Shown piece by piece: positions 16,351 through 23,848 of a stretch of DNA of 23,848 bases. How positions within the stretch are numbered: the stretch's first letter is position 1; the number at the start of each line of letters is the position of its first letter. The notes beneath the pieces are model-generated. The model was not told the origin of the DNA. It saw only the letters and a program-made list of their open reading frames with translations, and ran no database searches. A program made the translations under genes and the position numbers. The stretch covers positions 1-23,848 of the forward strand of contig SFRL01000048.1 in assembly GCA_004562765.1 (NCBI GenBank), read 5' to 3'. The stretch is from a bacterium (lineage in GTDB: Bacteria > Bacillota > Clostridia > Lachnospirales > Lachnospiraceae).

Positions 16351-16659
16351 ATGGAAAAGGTTAAGGGATCACTCTCAGATGTGGCAGCTGAGATAAAACC
16401 GTATGTGACTAAGAAGGGATTAAAAAAGTATATTGGTGATGCAGCGCTTTCAGATGTGAGTCGGATTCTTCTGGCCAAATACTCTAATGTTGAGCTGAGC
16501 GTGTATGTTGATAGCGATGGTTGGTCACATCTGAAGGTAGAAGTAAAAAGGCTATTTGGCGGTGGTGTGCTTGATTTTCTGCTCACTCAAAAAGGAAACA
16601 GAAAAAGTGATCCTCTTGAGTGGATTGACAGGATTGAAGGATTTGATGCGTTATTGTAA
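16351..16659 (+). CDS. Unknown 102-aa protein after brxL
   Basis: This is a small, lysine-rich protein, all in one probable domain. Two helices (about 5-40) are followed by strands (VELSVYVDSDGWSHLKVEVKR) and a glycine-rich turn (GGG) leading to a last helix. There is no signal peptide or membrane segment. A modest ribosome binding site (AGG) precedes ATG 16351. It begins 16 bases after brxL and ends 14 bases before the 207-aa gene, which suggests these two form a pair. I recognise no family. The coding call rests on clean spacing, protein-like composition and the unbroken directon. Confidence 0.7.
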   Translation: MEKVKGSLSDVAAEIKPYVTKKGLKKYIGDAALSDVSRILLAKYSNVELSVYVDSDGWSHLKVEVKRLFGGGVLDFLLTQKGNRKSDPLEWIDRIEGFDALL

Positions 16660-16673
16660 AAGAGGTGATTGTT

Positions 16674-17297
16674 ATGGGGCTGTTCGGCAATAAAAAGAGC
16701 AAAATTGATTTGGAAAATATTATTTCTGTTGTTCTGTTAGAGCAGACACAACTTTATGGAAAGAAAAATAATTGGGGACTTAGTTTCGGTGATACCTTTG
16801 GCGCACCTATGGTTATGGAGCAAACAGTTCCAACCGGTTCAAGGCTGAAATTCAGTGTCACATATCGTAATGGCAAAAAGGAAATTGTTGAAGTGTTGTC
16901 AGGAACAGCGGAAGCAGATGTGCTTTTACAAAAAGCTATTGATCCGGAAATTACAGACTCTTCCGGTGACACTCAGCAAAAAGAAAGTGTTCCTTATCAA
17001 CCGATTACAGTTCAGAAAAATCAGTTGCCTACTGGCGATTACTTGATAGGCCGTGATATTCCAGTTGGAATCTACGATTTCACATGGGTTTATGGTCATG
17101 GAGTCATTCAGAAATTCAAGAATGAGCATGATTATACTCTGGGGGCAAGTACATATCATGAAAATGTGGGTGTCCAATATGATTATGAATACCGACAGTG
17201 TTTTCATGTTGTATGCGCAGAGGGAGAATTGCTTAAAATTACCGGAAACCTGATTGTCGAAATTTCTAAATCGAAAAAAATAGAGTTGGATTTATAA
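16674..17297 (+). CDS. Unknown 207-aa protein with C-terminal GDYLIGRDIPVGIY-type domain
   Basis: An upstream in-frame GTG (16665) lies inside the AGAGGTG ribosome binding site, so ATG 16674 (MGLFGNKKSK) is used. The N-terminal 90 residues form a mixed alpha/beta segment. A serine/glutamine-rich linker (about 95-112) follows. The C-terminal domain holds PTGDYLIGRDIPVGIYDFTW and further beta strands, ending KITGNLIVEISKS. That G-x-Y-x-x-G-x-D-I-P-x-G-x-Y pattern recurs in uncharacterised beta-rich domains of Gram-positive proteins, often extracellular, but no signal peptide is present here. Its stop is one base from the next ATG, so translation is coupled. Function unknown. Confidence 0.75.
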   Translation: MGLFGNKKSKIDLENIISVVLLEQTQLYGKKNNWGLSFGDTFGAPMVMEQTVPTGSRLKFSVTYRNGKKEIVEVLSGTAEADVLLQKAIDPEITDSSGDTQQKESVPYQPITVQKNQLPTGDYLIGRDIPVGIYDFTWVYGHGVIQKFKNEHDYTLGASTYHENVGVQYDYEYRQCFHVVCAEGELLKITGNLIVEISKSKKIELDL

Positions 17298-17298
17298 A

Positions 17299-17664
17299 AT
17301 GACCAGACAAGAACTATTTGACTGGTGCAGGCAGCAATACGGAACAGAGCCGGATTACCCGTGGAATGACTGGAATGCTGTCCTGCGCCACACAGACAAT
17401 AACAAGTGGTACGGCGTCGTCTTGGAAGTTGACCGCAGAAAACTTGGTTTGGCTGACGAGGGCATTGTCGATATTTTGAATGTGAAGTGTGACCCTGTTA
17501 TGATCGGTTCCCTCCGGATGCAGAACGGTTTCTACCCGGCGTATCACATGAACAAAGATAAATGGATCAGCATAATGCTGGACAGGCCAGAATCGGACGA
17601 AACAATAAAAGGCTTACTTGCCCTGAGTTATGAATTGACCAAGGGGAAATCGAAAAAACATTAA
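17299..17664 (+). CDS. YjbR/MmcQ-family protein (121 aa)
   Basis: This is a single compact domain of the YjbR/MmcQ type (CyaY-like fold). It starts TRQELFDWCRQQYGTEPDYPW. W-N-A-V-L-R and KWYGVVLEVDR form the central sheet. LNVKCDPVMIGSLR is the hallmark strand-helix, then GFYPAYHMNKDKWISIML and a closing helix. Members are called DNA-binding from structural similarity, though a defined role is lacking. ATG 17299 follows the previous stop by one base with almost no ribosome binding site of its own, so it depends on translational coupling. It lies 25 bases before the Y-family polymerase gene, which suggests a shared DNA-repair or DNA-handling theme. Confidence 0.85.
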   Translation: MTRQELFDWCRQQYGTEPDYPWNDWNAVLRHTDNNKWYGVVLEVDRRKLGLADEGIVDILNVKCDPVMIGSLRMQNGFYPAYHMNKDKWISIMLDRPESDETIKGLLALSYELTKGKSKKH

Positions 17665-17689
17665 ATCATAGAATGGAGGGCTTGGGACT

Positions 17690-19213
17690 ATGGACAACAG
17701 AATATTTCTTTGCATAGATCTCAAGTCCTTCTATGCTTCCGTGGAGTGTATCGAGCGTGGGCTTGACCCCATGACCACAAATTTGCTTGTGGCAGATGCT
17801 TCCCGAACAGAAAAGACCATCTGCCTTGCAGTCTCCCCCTCTTTGAAAGCCTATGGTATTTCAGGTCGTGCCAGACTGTTTGAAGCAGTCCAACAGGTAA
17901 AAAAAGCAAATGCAGAGCGTTTGAGAAAAGCACCGGGACACAAGTTTACCGGAACATCAAGTGATGCAATAGAGCTGGCTGCTCATCCTGAATTGGAGCT
18001 GTCCTATATTACTGCGGTTCCGAGAATGGCTCATTATATGGAGCATAGCACAAGAATTTATAATATCTACCTCAAGTATATTGCTCCAGAGGACATTCAT
18101 GTTTACTCCATTGACGAGGTGTTTATTGACCTCACCCACTACCTTTCTTCTTCCGGTCTGAATGCTCGTGAATTTGCAAAACGGATGATTCAGGATGTTT
18201 TGGAAACGACCGGTATAACTGCAACAGCCGGTATTGGTACGAATATGTACCTTGCCAAAGTTGCCATGGACATCGTTGCAAAGCATATTCCGGCTGATGA
18301 AAACGGGGTTCGTATAGCTGAACTGGATGAAATGAGCTATCGCCGCCAACTGTGGAGTCACCGTCCCCTCACCGACTTTTGGAGAGTTGGTCGGGGATAC
18401 GCAAAGAAACTGGAAGAAGTCGGTTTGTTTACGATGGGCGATATTGCACGTTGTTCGGTGGGCAGATCGAATGATTATTACAATGAAGATTTGCTTTACA
18501 AGTTGTTCGGTATCAATGCCGAATTGCTGATAGATCATGCCTGGGGCTGGGAGCCATGTACGATTGCGGAAGTGAAGCAATATAAGCCCGAAAGTAATAG
18601 CGTCGGCTCCGGGCAGGTGCTGCATTGTCCCTATGACTTTGAGAAAGCACGATTGATTGTTCGAGAGATGATTGATCTTCTCGTGCTGGATTTGGTGGAC
18701 AAGGGAATGGTTACTGACCAGATCGTGTTGACAGTTGGCTACGATATAGAAAACCTGTCTGACCCTGTGCGCCGCAAGGCATACAAAGGTCAAATAACGA
18801 CTGACCGATATGGACGGCAAGTGCCGAAGCACGCACATGGAACTGCCAATATCGGCAGATATACTTCTTCTACCCGCTTGGTCACAGATGCGGTTTTGGA
18901 GCTATATGACCGGATTGTAGATAAATCTCTTTTGGTACGCAGACTTAACATATCCGCAAATCATGTGATCTGTGAAGCAGATGTGCCGAAAGAAAATAAA
19001 GTGGAGCAACTGGACTTATTCACTGATTATGCTGCTTTGGAGAAGAAAAAAGAGAAAGAAAATGCTGCGCTGGAGCGTGAAAAGAAAATGCAACAGGCAG
19101 TATTGACGATAAAGAAGAAATTTGGAAAGAACGCTATTTTGAAGGGAATGAACCTTCAGGAAGGTGCAACCGCTAAAGACCGCAATGCACAGATTGGCGG
19201 TCACAAAGCATAG
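17690..19213 (+). CDS. Y-family DNA polymerase (UmuC/DinB-like)
   Basis: This is a 507-aa error-prone translesion polymerase. The first catalytic motif, CIDLKSFYASVE, carries the metal-binding D10, and the second, YSIDEVFIDLT, carries D142 and E143; both are intact. TAGIGTNMYLAKVAMDIVAKH and the little-finger region are present. A beta-clamp-binding motif QLDLF is at 440-444, followed by a lysine/glutamate-rich coiled-coil-like tail of about 60 residues. It resembles the UmuC/UvrX branch common on Firmicute mobile elements more than chromosomal DinB. GGAGGG lies before ATG 17690. No LexA-like box (GAAC-N4-GTTC) was seen in the 25-base gap or the bases just before it, so expression appears tied to the operon rather than to its own SOS promoter. 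Presence inside a BREX directon is unusual. Confidence 0.93.
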   Translation: MDNRIFLCIDLKSFYASVECIERGLDPMTTNLLVADASRTEKTICLAVSPSLKAYGISGRARLFEAVQQVKKANAERLRKAPGHKFTGTSSDAIELAAHPELELSYITAVPRMAHYMEHSTRIYNIYLKYIAPEDIHVYSIDEVFIDLTHYLSSSGLNAREFAKRMIQDVLETTGITATAGIGTNMYLAKVAMDIVAKHIPADENGVRIAELDEMSYRRQLWSHRPLTDFWRVGRGYAKKLEEVGLFTMGDIARCSVGRSNDYYNEDLLYKLFGINAELLIDHAWGWEPCTIAEVKQYKPESNSVGSGQVLHCPYDFEKARLIVREMIDLLVLDLVDKGMVTDQIVLTVGYDIENLSDPVRRKAYKGQITTDRYGRQVPKHAHGTANIGRYTSSTRLVTDAVLELYDRIVDKSLLVRRLNISANHVICEADVPKENKVEQLDLFTDYAALEKKKEKENAALEREKKMQQAVLTIKKKFGKNAILKGMNLQEGATAKDRNAQIGGHKA

Positions 19214-19229
19214 CGAAAAGAGGGATACG

Positions 19230-20066
19230 ATGTACGATATTGAAAAGGCAAAGCAATACGCATGGGAACAGGCCGACTGGATTGCTCACAGCAACGGATA
19301 TTTTCTGATGAAAGACTGTGTTTTCTTCTATCATAAGGGGAGCGTGGTTTTTGACCCTTGGAATGACGTGGACGGAAACGCTGTTGACGATCCTTTCTCC
19401 TTCTATGGCAAAGACAAGATGGATGAGTTTTGCAGACGGATTCTTGCAAAAAAAGAAGGTTCCACTCCGTCCCGTATGATTTCTGTCGATAGCAAGATTC
19501 TGGACTTTTTGAAGATGCTCTACTTTGGTGTAACGGATAACCCCTTTGAAGCTGCCAGCAGGAGCGCATATACGGATATGTGCAGAACCATCCGATTTAA
19601 TGGCAAGAATGGGGATATGTTGAGAAAAGCGGTAGATGCGCTTTTGGAAGAAAGAATCCCTGAGCTTGTTGCCGTGAATGACGCTGAGGATTTTACAAAA
19701 TGGCACCACTCCATTTGCGAAGAAATTGTTGTGATGTACGAAGCGGAAGGAATCGAGTTTTATATTGGACAAGCGCAGAAATGGGTCAACATGACTTTGA
19801 AATATTTGTATGTGCTGGTTCCTGATGTTGTAGAACCGTTTTACCGTTTTTTACATATTCCGCTGGACAACTACATCATCGACATTGCGAAGAAGCAGTA
19901 TGGCATTCCTCCTCTGCCCTGTGCATGGAGCAGAATATCAGATTATCAGGATTATCTTGATTATGAGGAAATGCTGATGGAAGTGATTGATGAGGTGCCT
20001 TTGGACTGGGAGTTTGCGAAATGGGTTGAATCAGCTCGCAAGCAGAAAATCGAAAAAGGCAGATAG
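19230..20066 (+). CDS. Unknown 278-aa protein upstream of the nuclease candidate
   Basis: The frame extends upstream into the polymerase gene, but AAAAGAGGG before ATG 19230 (MYDIEKAKQYAWEQADWI) marks the start. The first 80 residues hold several aromatics and a WNDVDGN stretch. The centre has KWHHSICEEIVVMYE and GQAQKWVNMTLKYLYVL, a helical, conserved-looking core. The end is acidic then basic (WVESARKQKIEKGR). There are no catalytic motif, zinc site or membrane segment. It lies 16 bases after the polymerase and 17 bases before the PD-(D/E)XK candidate, so it may be a partner or inhibitor of the latter. I cannot name a family. Confidence 0.75.
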   Translation: MYDIEKAKQYAWEQADWIAHSNGYFLMKDCVFFYHKGSVVFDPWNDVDGNAVDDPFSFYGKDKMDEFCRRILAKKEGSTPSRMISVDSKILDFLKMLYFGVTDNPFEAASRSAYTDMCRTIRFNGKNGDMLRKAVDALLEERIPELVAVNDAEDFTKWHHSICEEIVVMYEAEGIEFYIGQAQKWVNMTLKYLYVLVPDVVEPFYRFLHIPLDNYIIDIAKKQYGIPPLPCAWSRISDYQDYLDYEEMLMEVIDEVPLDWEFAKWVESARKQKIEKGR

Positions 20067-20083
20067 GTTTCAGGAGGTGCGCT

Positions 20084-21112
20084 ATGCAGATACATTACTT
20101 TCAGCGATACCATTCAAAAGAAAATGTGGACACATCCAACACCATGTTGATGCTTTCCCGTTTATATAATTACAATGCGGATAAATTTTTCTCTATGTTG
20201 AACAGCCTTATTCTCGGAGAGGATGAAAGCCCTGAAATCACATTTGACTTACAGGTTGCCGGTGACGAAAGCGTTCCGGATGCCGTAATCAGCCAAAAGA
20301 GCTTTAAGATCGTTGTCGAGACAAAACTCTATAATCAGTTCGATAAGCAGCAGCTTGTAAATCATCTGGAGCAATTCGGCGCAGAGGACATCAAGGTTCT
20401 GCTGACTATCGACCCCAGACCGATGAAGCCGCAGCTGTTTGATGAAATGAATGCGGAACTAAAAAAGTACAACAGTGAGAATCTGGATCGCCTGATCCAC
20501 CCTATCAAGCACGTTAATTTGACTTTTGAACAGCTTGTGGAGGCGATGGAAGATATTATTGATGACAGAGACACGGAGATTATTTCTGTGCTGGATGACT
20601 TCAAAAAGTATTGTTTTGATGAAAAGCTGATACCGGATGGTCATAAGTGGATGCGAGCGATTGTGGCAGGAACAACATTCCAGGACAACATGGATTTGAG
20701 TTTATTCTACGATCAGGAATCCCGCAAGTTTTCAGAGCATGGGTATATTGGACTCTACAAAGATAAGAGCATCCGTGCGATTGGCAAGCTGAAAAAGACC
20801 ATTATTGCGGTTGAAGTTGAGGGGAAAATGACATATCGGGCAGAAAGCGGCGAAGCGCCAACACCGGATGAGATTTGCCGCATTAACGAAGCAATCCGAC
20901 GTGCAGAGGACTACGGCTATAACCTTCGCACGATCAGTCACAGATACTTTATGGTCGAGAAGTTCTACCCGATTGACTTTAGAAAAAGCAGCAAGAATCC
21001 CATTCAGAAAAGCAAGTTCTTCAACCTTGCGGATATGTTTGGGTACAAAACGATGCCTGATACTGAAAAGATTGCAGCTGATCTAAACGGCAGAACTTGG
21101 GAGGAGTTTTAA
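20084..21112 (+). CDS. PD-(D/E)XK-type nuclease candidate (342 aa)
   Basis: This is a 342-aa protein with a PD-(D/E)XK signature near the N-terminus. P65-D66 is followed twelve residues later by E79-T80-K81 (IVVETK), then Q90 in DKQQLVNHL, the order seen in restriction-type nucleases of this fold. The start HYFQRYHSKENVDTSNTMLMLSRLY is a helical lead-in. Residues 130-190 are helical, and the C-terminal 150 residues form a second domain of unknown type. AGGAGG lies before ATG 20084. Nearest genes are the 278-aa and 397-aa unknowns on each side with gaps of 17 and 22 bases. Since core BREX has no accepted nuclease, this may be an effector of its own or a restriction partner. Activity is inferred from motif only. 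Confidence 0.75.
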   Translation: MQIHYFQRYHSKENVDTSNTMLMLSRLYNYNADKFFSMLNSLILGEDESPEITFDLQVAGDESVPDAVISQKSFKIVVETKLYNQFDKQQLVNHLEQFGAEDIKVLLTIDPRPMKPQLFDEMNAELKKYNSENLDRLIHPIKHVNLTFEQLVEAMEDIIDDRDTEIISVLDDFKKYCFDEKLIPDGHKWMRAIVAGTTFQDNMDLSLFYDQESRKFSEHGYIGLYKDKSIRAIGKLKKTIIAVEVEGKMTYRAESGEAPTPDEICRINEAIRRAEDYGYNLRTISHRYFMVEKFYPIDFRKSSKNPIQKSKFFNLADMFGYKTMPDTEKIAADLNGRTWEEF

Positions 21113-21134
21113 TTGTTTTCAGGAGGTGACTGCA

Positions 21135-22328
21135 ATGGAATATTTGAAGCAAGTCCATGATTTTGCCACAAAATGGACTGATAAATTCAGAGACCAAAAA
21201 ATCAACTACATAGAGCTTGTAGACCACTACATGGCTGATGACTGTGAAGCTCTTGGGTTTCAAATGGATTGCGGTCACGCATTTTTGGAGAAGTACGGGA
21301 ATGCTGCAAGCAAATTCGATGAATTGAATCGAGTGATTGACGAGATAACGGACATCAGTTTGCTTGGCTCTGCAATTTACTCACAGTGGCGATATTTCAA
21401 TCACTGGGCGTATGATGCTGCTTCTATTTTGGAACCGGAGAATCGTTCCTGGTTTATTTTGGCACTGAGCCGTCTGGCAGTGCTTTCCGGTGAGAACCCT
21501 TTTATATTTACCGGTGAGTTGAAAAAAATTCGTATTGTTTCTAATCGCCTTGGCTATGGTCCATGCCCGGAACCGGATGAAGAAGTCGAGCAACACATTA
21601 CTCTCAATTCAGAAGGACGGGTGTGGTTTTCAGCGTATGTGTTCGGACAGCGCCGTGATGGGCATTATGAAAAGGCCAGAACACAAAACCTGAAAGTTGA
21701 TAAAGCTGTTGCGGAAAGAATTATGTCCGCATTTTCAGCATATTTCAGCAACGAATACACAGAGATATTTGCAACAGACATCGGTGACTGGAATATGGAG
21801 CTTACAAATACAGAGGGCAAGACCTACAAATTTCGTGGCTCCTTGTGTTCCGAGTTTGAAGTTCAGGGCATTGACCTTTCAGATTTGCTCCGCCACAGTC
21901 TGGATATGCCCGATTTGTATGTTTTTGATGGGAACAACAAGCCGGACATTGTGAACCGGATCGAAGTGTTCTATCACCGCATCACAAAGATAAAACCGAA
22001 GGAACCGATCTCGGAGCATACGGAATATGCCGTCTGGGATTACACAGAATCCTTGATTATAGACAGAAACAGCGAAAGTATTGAACACATCCAGAATATC
22101 GGCACAGGTTGTTCTGTTACTCGCAGGTACAAAGTAGAAGGCGGTATTGAGAGCCTGCTCGATGATTTGGATATAGACATCCTGTTTGAACATATTGAAG
22201 GAAATCCACCTGATGTAGTTGAGAATCCGCTTGAAAGCAAAGACTATACTATCAAGGTGGTTACAAAAAAGGGTATTAGTTCACTTCGCATAAAGCATGA
22301 CAGCCTCACAGGTCGATATGCCCGATGA
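21135..22328 (+). CDS. Unknown 397-aa protein at the end of the directon
   Basis: An in-frame GTG at 21126 lies on the AGGAGG site, so ATG 21135 (MEYLKQVHDF) with eight-base spacing is the start. The N-terminal 120 residues are helical and rich in W and Y (SQWRYFNHWAYDAASIL). The middle carries strands (RVWFSAYVFGQ, YKFRGSLCSEFEV) and the end another alpha/beta part. There are no catalytic residues I can name. The last 23 bases overlap the 3' end of the recombinase on the other strand, so the final residues (SLTGRYAR) are encoded by recombinase DNA. No terminator follows. The true C-terminus may have been altered by insertion of the recombinase element. Confidence 0.75.
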   Translation: MEYLKQVHDFATKWTDKFRDQKINYIELVDHYMADDCEALGFQMDCGHAFLEKYGNAASKFDELNRVIDEITDISLLGSAIYSQWRYFNHWAYDAASILEPENRSWFILALSRLAVLSGENPFIFTGELKKIRIVSNRLGYGPCPEPDEEVEQHITLNSEGRVWFSAYVFGQRRDGHYEKARTQNLKVDKAVAERIMSAFSAYFSNEYTEIFATDIGDWNMELTNTEGKTYKFRGSLCSEFEVQGIDLSDLLRHSLDMPDLYVFDGNNKPDIVNRIEVFYHRITKIKPKEPISEHTEYAVWDYTESLIIDRNSESIEHIQNIGTGCSVTRRYKVEGGIESLLDDLDIDILFEHIEGNPPDVVENPLESKDYTIKVVTKKGISSLRIKHDSLTGRYAR

Positions 22329-23796
22329 AATTGTAGTAGATATTGAAGTCCCGTTCCTCGTGGCCGTCTACCATGCGCTTTTCGCCAACCTCGATTTTCT
22401 GGATGAGCCGCACCAGCGTAGGCCGGTCAAGCTCTTCCAGATTGTAATAATCCTGCACCATATCCAGCCATGCGTCCACAGACTGCTCATTCTCCCGGCT
22501 GGCGGAAAGCTGCTCCGTCAATTCCCGTCTGCGCTCCTGCTTGGCCTTGCGCTCGGCCTCGTAACCATTCAAAAGCTGGACACAAAGGTTTTCTGGTATT
22601 TTTCCCAGCACCTTGTCCTCGTAGGCGGACTGTACCAGCCGGTCAAGCTCCGGCAGCCGCCGGTCGATGGCGCTCAGTTCTGCCTGGAGCGTTTTGGCTC
22701 TCTCACGGCCAGCGGACTCCTTCTGCGCCAGAAGCTTTTCCCGAATCTCAGCCCGGCCAAACTGCGCCCACATCGACTTGCTGCGGATGTCCACCAGCAC
22801 CACATGAGCCAGTGCCTTCTGGTTGATGTAGTGGGAAGAACAGGCGTCTTTGCCGCCCGAAGCGTACCGGTTGCAGACATACGCCTTGTACTCCGGCTCC
22901 TTCCTGCTGGTTTTCTTCCGGTAATCCCGCATATACCGCATGGAGGCCCCGCAGTCCATGCACCGCAGCAGACCGGCGAACAGAGAAACGCTGCCGCTCT
23001 TACCGCTGCGCCCTCTGGACGGGTGGTTGTCCATCCGCTGCACCGCGTCCCACACATCCTGTGAGATCAGCGGCTCGTGTGTGTTCTCCACCCGAATCCA
23101 CTCGCTCTCCGGTTTGCTGACCTGCTTGTGGTTTTTGTAGGAGACGGTGCCCGTCTTGTTCTGTACCATGTGGCCGAGGTACACCTCGTTACGGAGGATG
23201 GTTTTTACCGTCACATCATTCCAGCACTCCGTCTCGCCCCGGCGGTTTTCCCGCCCTTCCGCCATGTAGTAGAAGGTTCTGGGCGAAGGGATTTTTTCAG
23301 CGTTGAGAATCAGAGCGATTTTTCGGAAACCGTTGCCCTGCAACCGCAGATCGAAGATACGCCGCACCACCGGAGCAGTCACCGGGTCGATCTCCAAAAT
23401 GTGCTTGTCCGCCGCGCTTTTCCGGTAGCCGAGGGGCGCATAGCAACCCACATATTTCCCGGCCTTGAAGGTGGACAGCTTCACCGCCTTGATTTTGTTG
23501 CTGGTGTCCCGCGCATAGAGGTCGTTCATAACATTTTTCAGAATGACCAGCATCTCATTGTTCTTGCGGATGGTGTCCACCCCGTCGTTGAGGGCAATGA
23601 ATCGGCACCCGAGGGACGGAAAAATGAAGTCGGTATATTTGCCCGCCTCGATGTAATCACGGCCTAACCTGCTGAGATCTTTGGTTAGTACCAAATTGAT
23701 CTTGTGGTCGGTCGCGTCCTGCACCAGCCGGTTGAACCCCGGACGGTCGAATAATGAGGTGTGATAGCGATAGCGGCAAAAAGCTAATAAAATCAA
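22306..23796 (-). pseudogene. Large serine recombinase, N-terminal catalytic part missing
   Basis: The protein aligns with large serine recombinases from FDRPGFNRLVQDA onward. The end of the resolvase domain (VLTKDLSRLGRDYIEAG) comes first, then the recombinase domain (GKYVGCYAPLGYRK). A zinc ribbon with CMDC...C...C follows, then a coiled coil of about 90 residues and the usual C-terminus NIYYNFIGHIDL. The first 60-70 residues, which carry the catalytic serine, are absent. Upstream of the match the frame has only a TTG at 23796 without a ribosome binding site, and it stays open to the window edge with unrelated residues. It is therefore probably inactive unless rebuilt. The gene is much richer in GC (68% in one hand-counted line, against 42% in a line of its neighbour), so it came from another source. 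Confidence 0.8.
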
Positions 23797-23848
23797 TGGT
23801 TTTGCGGACAGCGGATAGACAGGGAATGTGTTAAAAACTGAATACGCA

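Noticed and set aside
22297..23667. Plus-strand open frames opposite the recombinase (255 and 196 codons)
   Set aside because: The minus strand encodes a clear recombinase. The GC-rich sequence leaves long antisense frames by chance, and their translations lack structure.
23825..23848. Similarity of the right edge (AAAAACTGAATA) to a motif common near rRNA operons
   Set aside because: A dozen bases at the edge is too little, and no rRNA or tRNA sequence is visible in the window.
1..23848. CRISPR array, tRNA, rRNA or insertion sequence
   Set aside because: No regularly spaced direct repeats, no cloverleaf-like sequence and no transposase apart from the truncated serine recombinase were seen on reading both strands. 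A tRNA or repeat search would settle it.

Overview
The window reads as an accessory (defence) island from a low-to-mid GC Firmicute, most likely a gut-type Clostridia (Lachnospiraceae/Ruminococcaceae-like). The reasons are strong AGGAGG-type ribosome binding sites on nearly every gene, a Clostridia-style small XRE regulator, a SLOG-family protein of the FFGHR type, and a large serine recombinase with a zinc-ribbon domain. This taxonomic call is inference from style, not a database result.

Layout. (1) Bases 1-357, minus strand: a SLOG-family protein running off the left edge. It is divergent from an XRE regulator at 522-848, with a perfect inverted repeat between them and a clear intrinsic terminator after the regulator. 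(2) Bases 849-1258: about 410 bases without a confident gene, holding the terminator, three perfect dyads, a doubtful mini-ORF, and a good promoter next to a palindrome. (3) Bases 1259-22328: sixteen genes in a row on the plus strand, with no gap above 25 bases. They begin with a 72-aa XRE regulator and contain a complete type 1 BREX phage-defence set in canonical order: brxA, brxB, brxC, pglX, pglZ, brxL. (4) Bases 22306-23796, minus strand: a GC-rich large serine recombinase that lacks its N-terminal catalytic part.

The notable part is what is threaded through and behind BREX. A membrane-anchored 163-aa protein sits between brxC and pglX. An overlapping pair (a double zinc-ribbon protein and a 261-aa protein with a hydrophobic C-terminus) sits between pglX and pglZ. 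After brxL the same directon continues with seven more genes: two unknowns (102 and 207 aa), a YjbR/MmcQ-like protein, a Y-family DNA polymerase with a clamp-binding motif, an unknown 278-aa protein, a PD-(D/E)XK-type nuclease candidate, and an unknown 397-aa protein.

How they may work together. Established: type 1 BREX uses PglX to methylate host DNA at adenine, and BrxC, PglZ and BrxL (ATPase, phosphatase-fold and AAA+ proteins) help block phage DNA replication. Inferred: the embedded and trailing genes are co-transcribed extra defence or accessory functions. The PD-(D/E)XK protein is of special interest because core BREX has no recognised nuclease. The small XRE protein next to the only strong promoter probably controls the whole ~21 kb unit. 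No tRNA, rRNA, CRISPR array, riboswitch or insertion-sequence transposase was seen.
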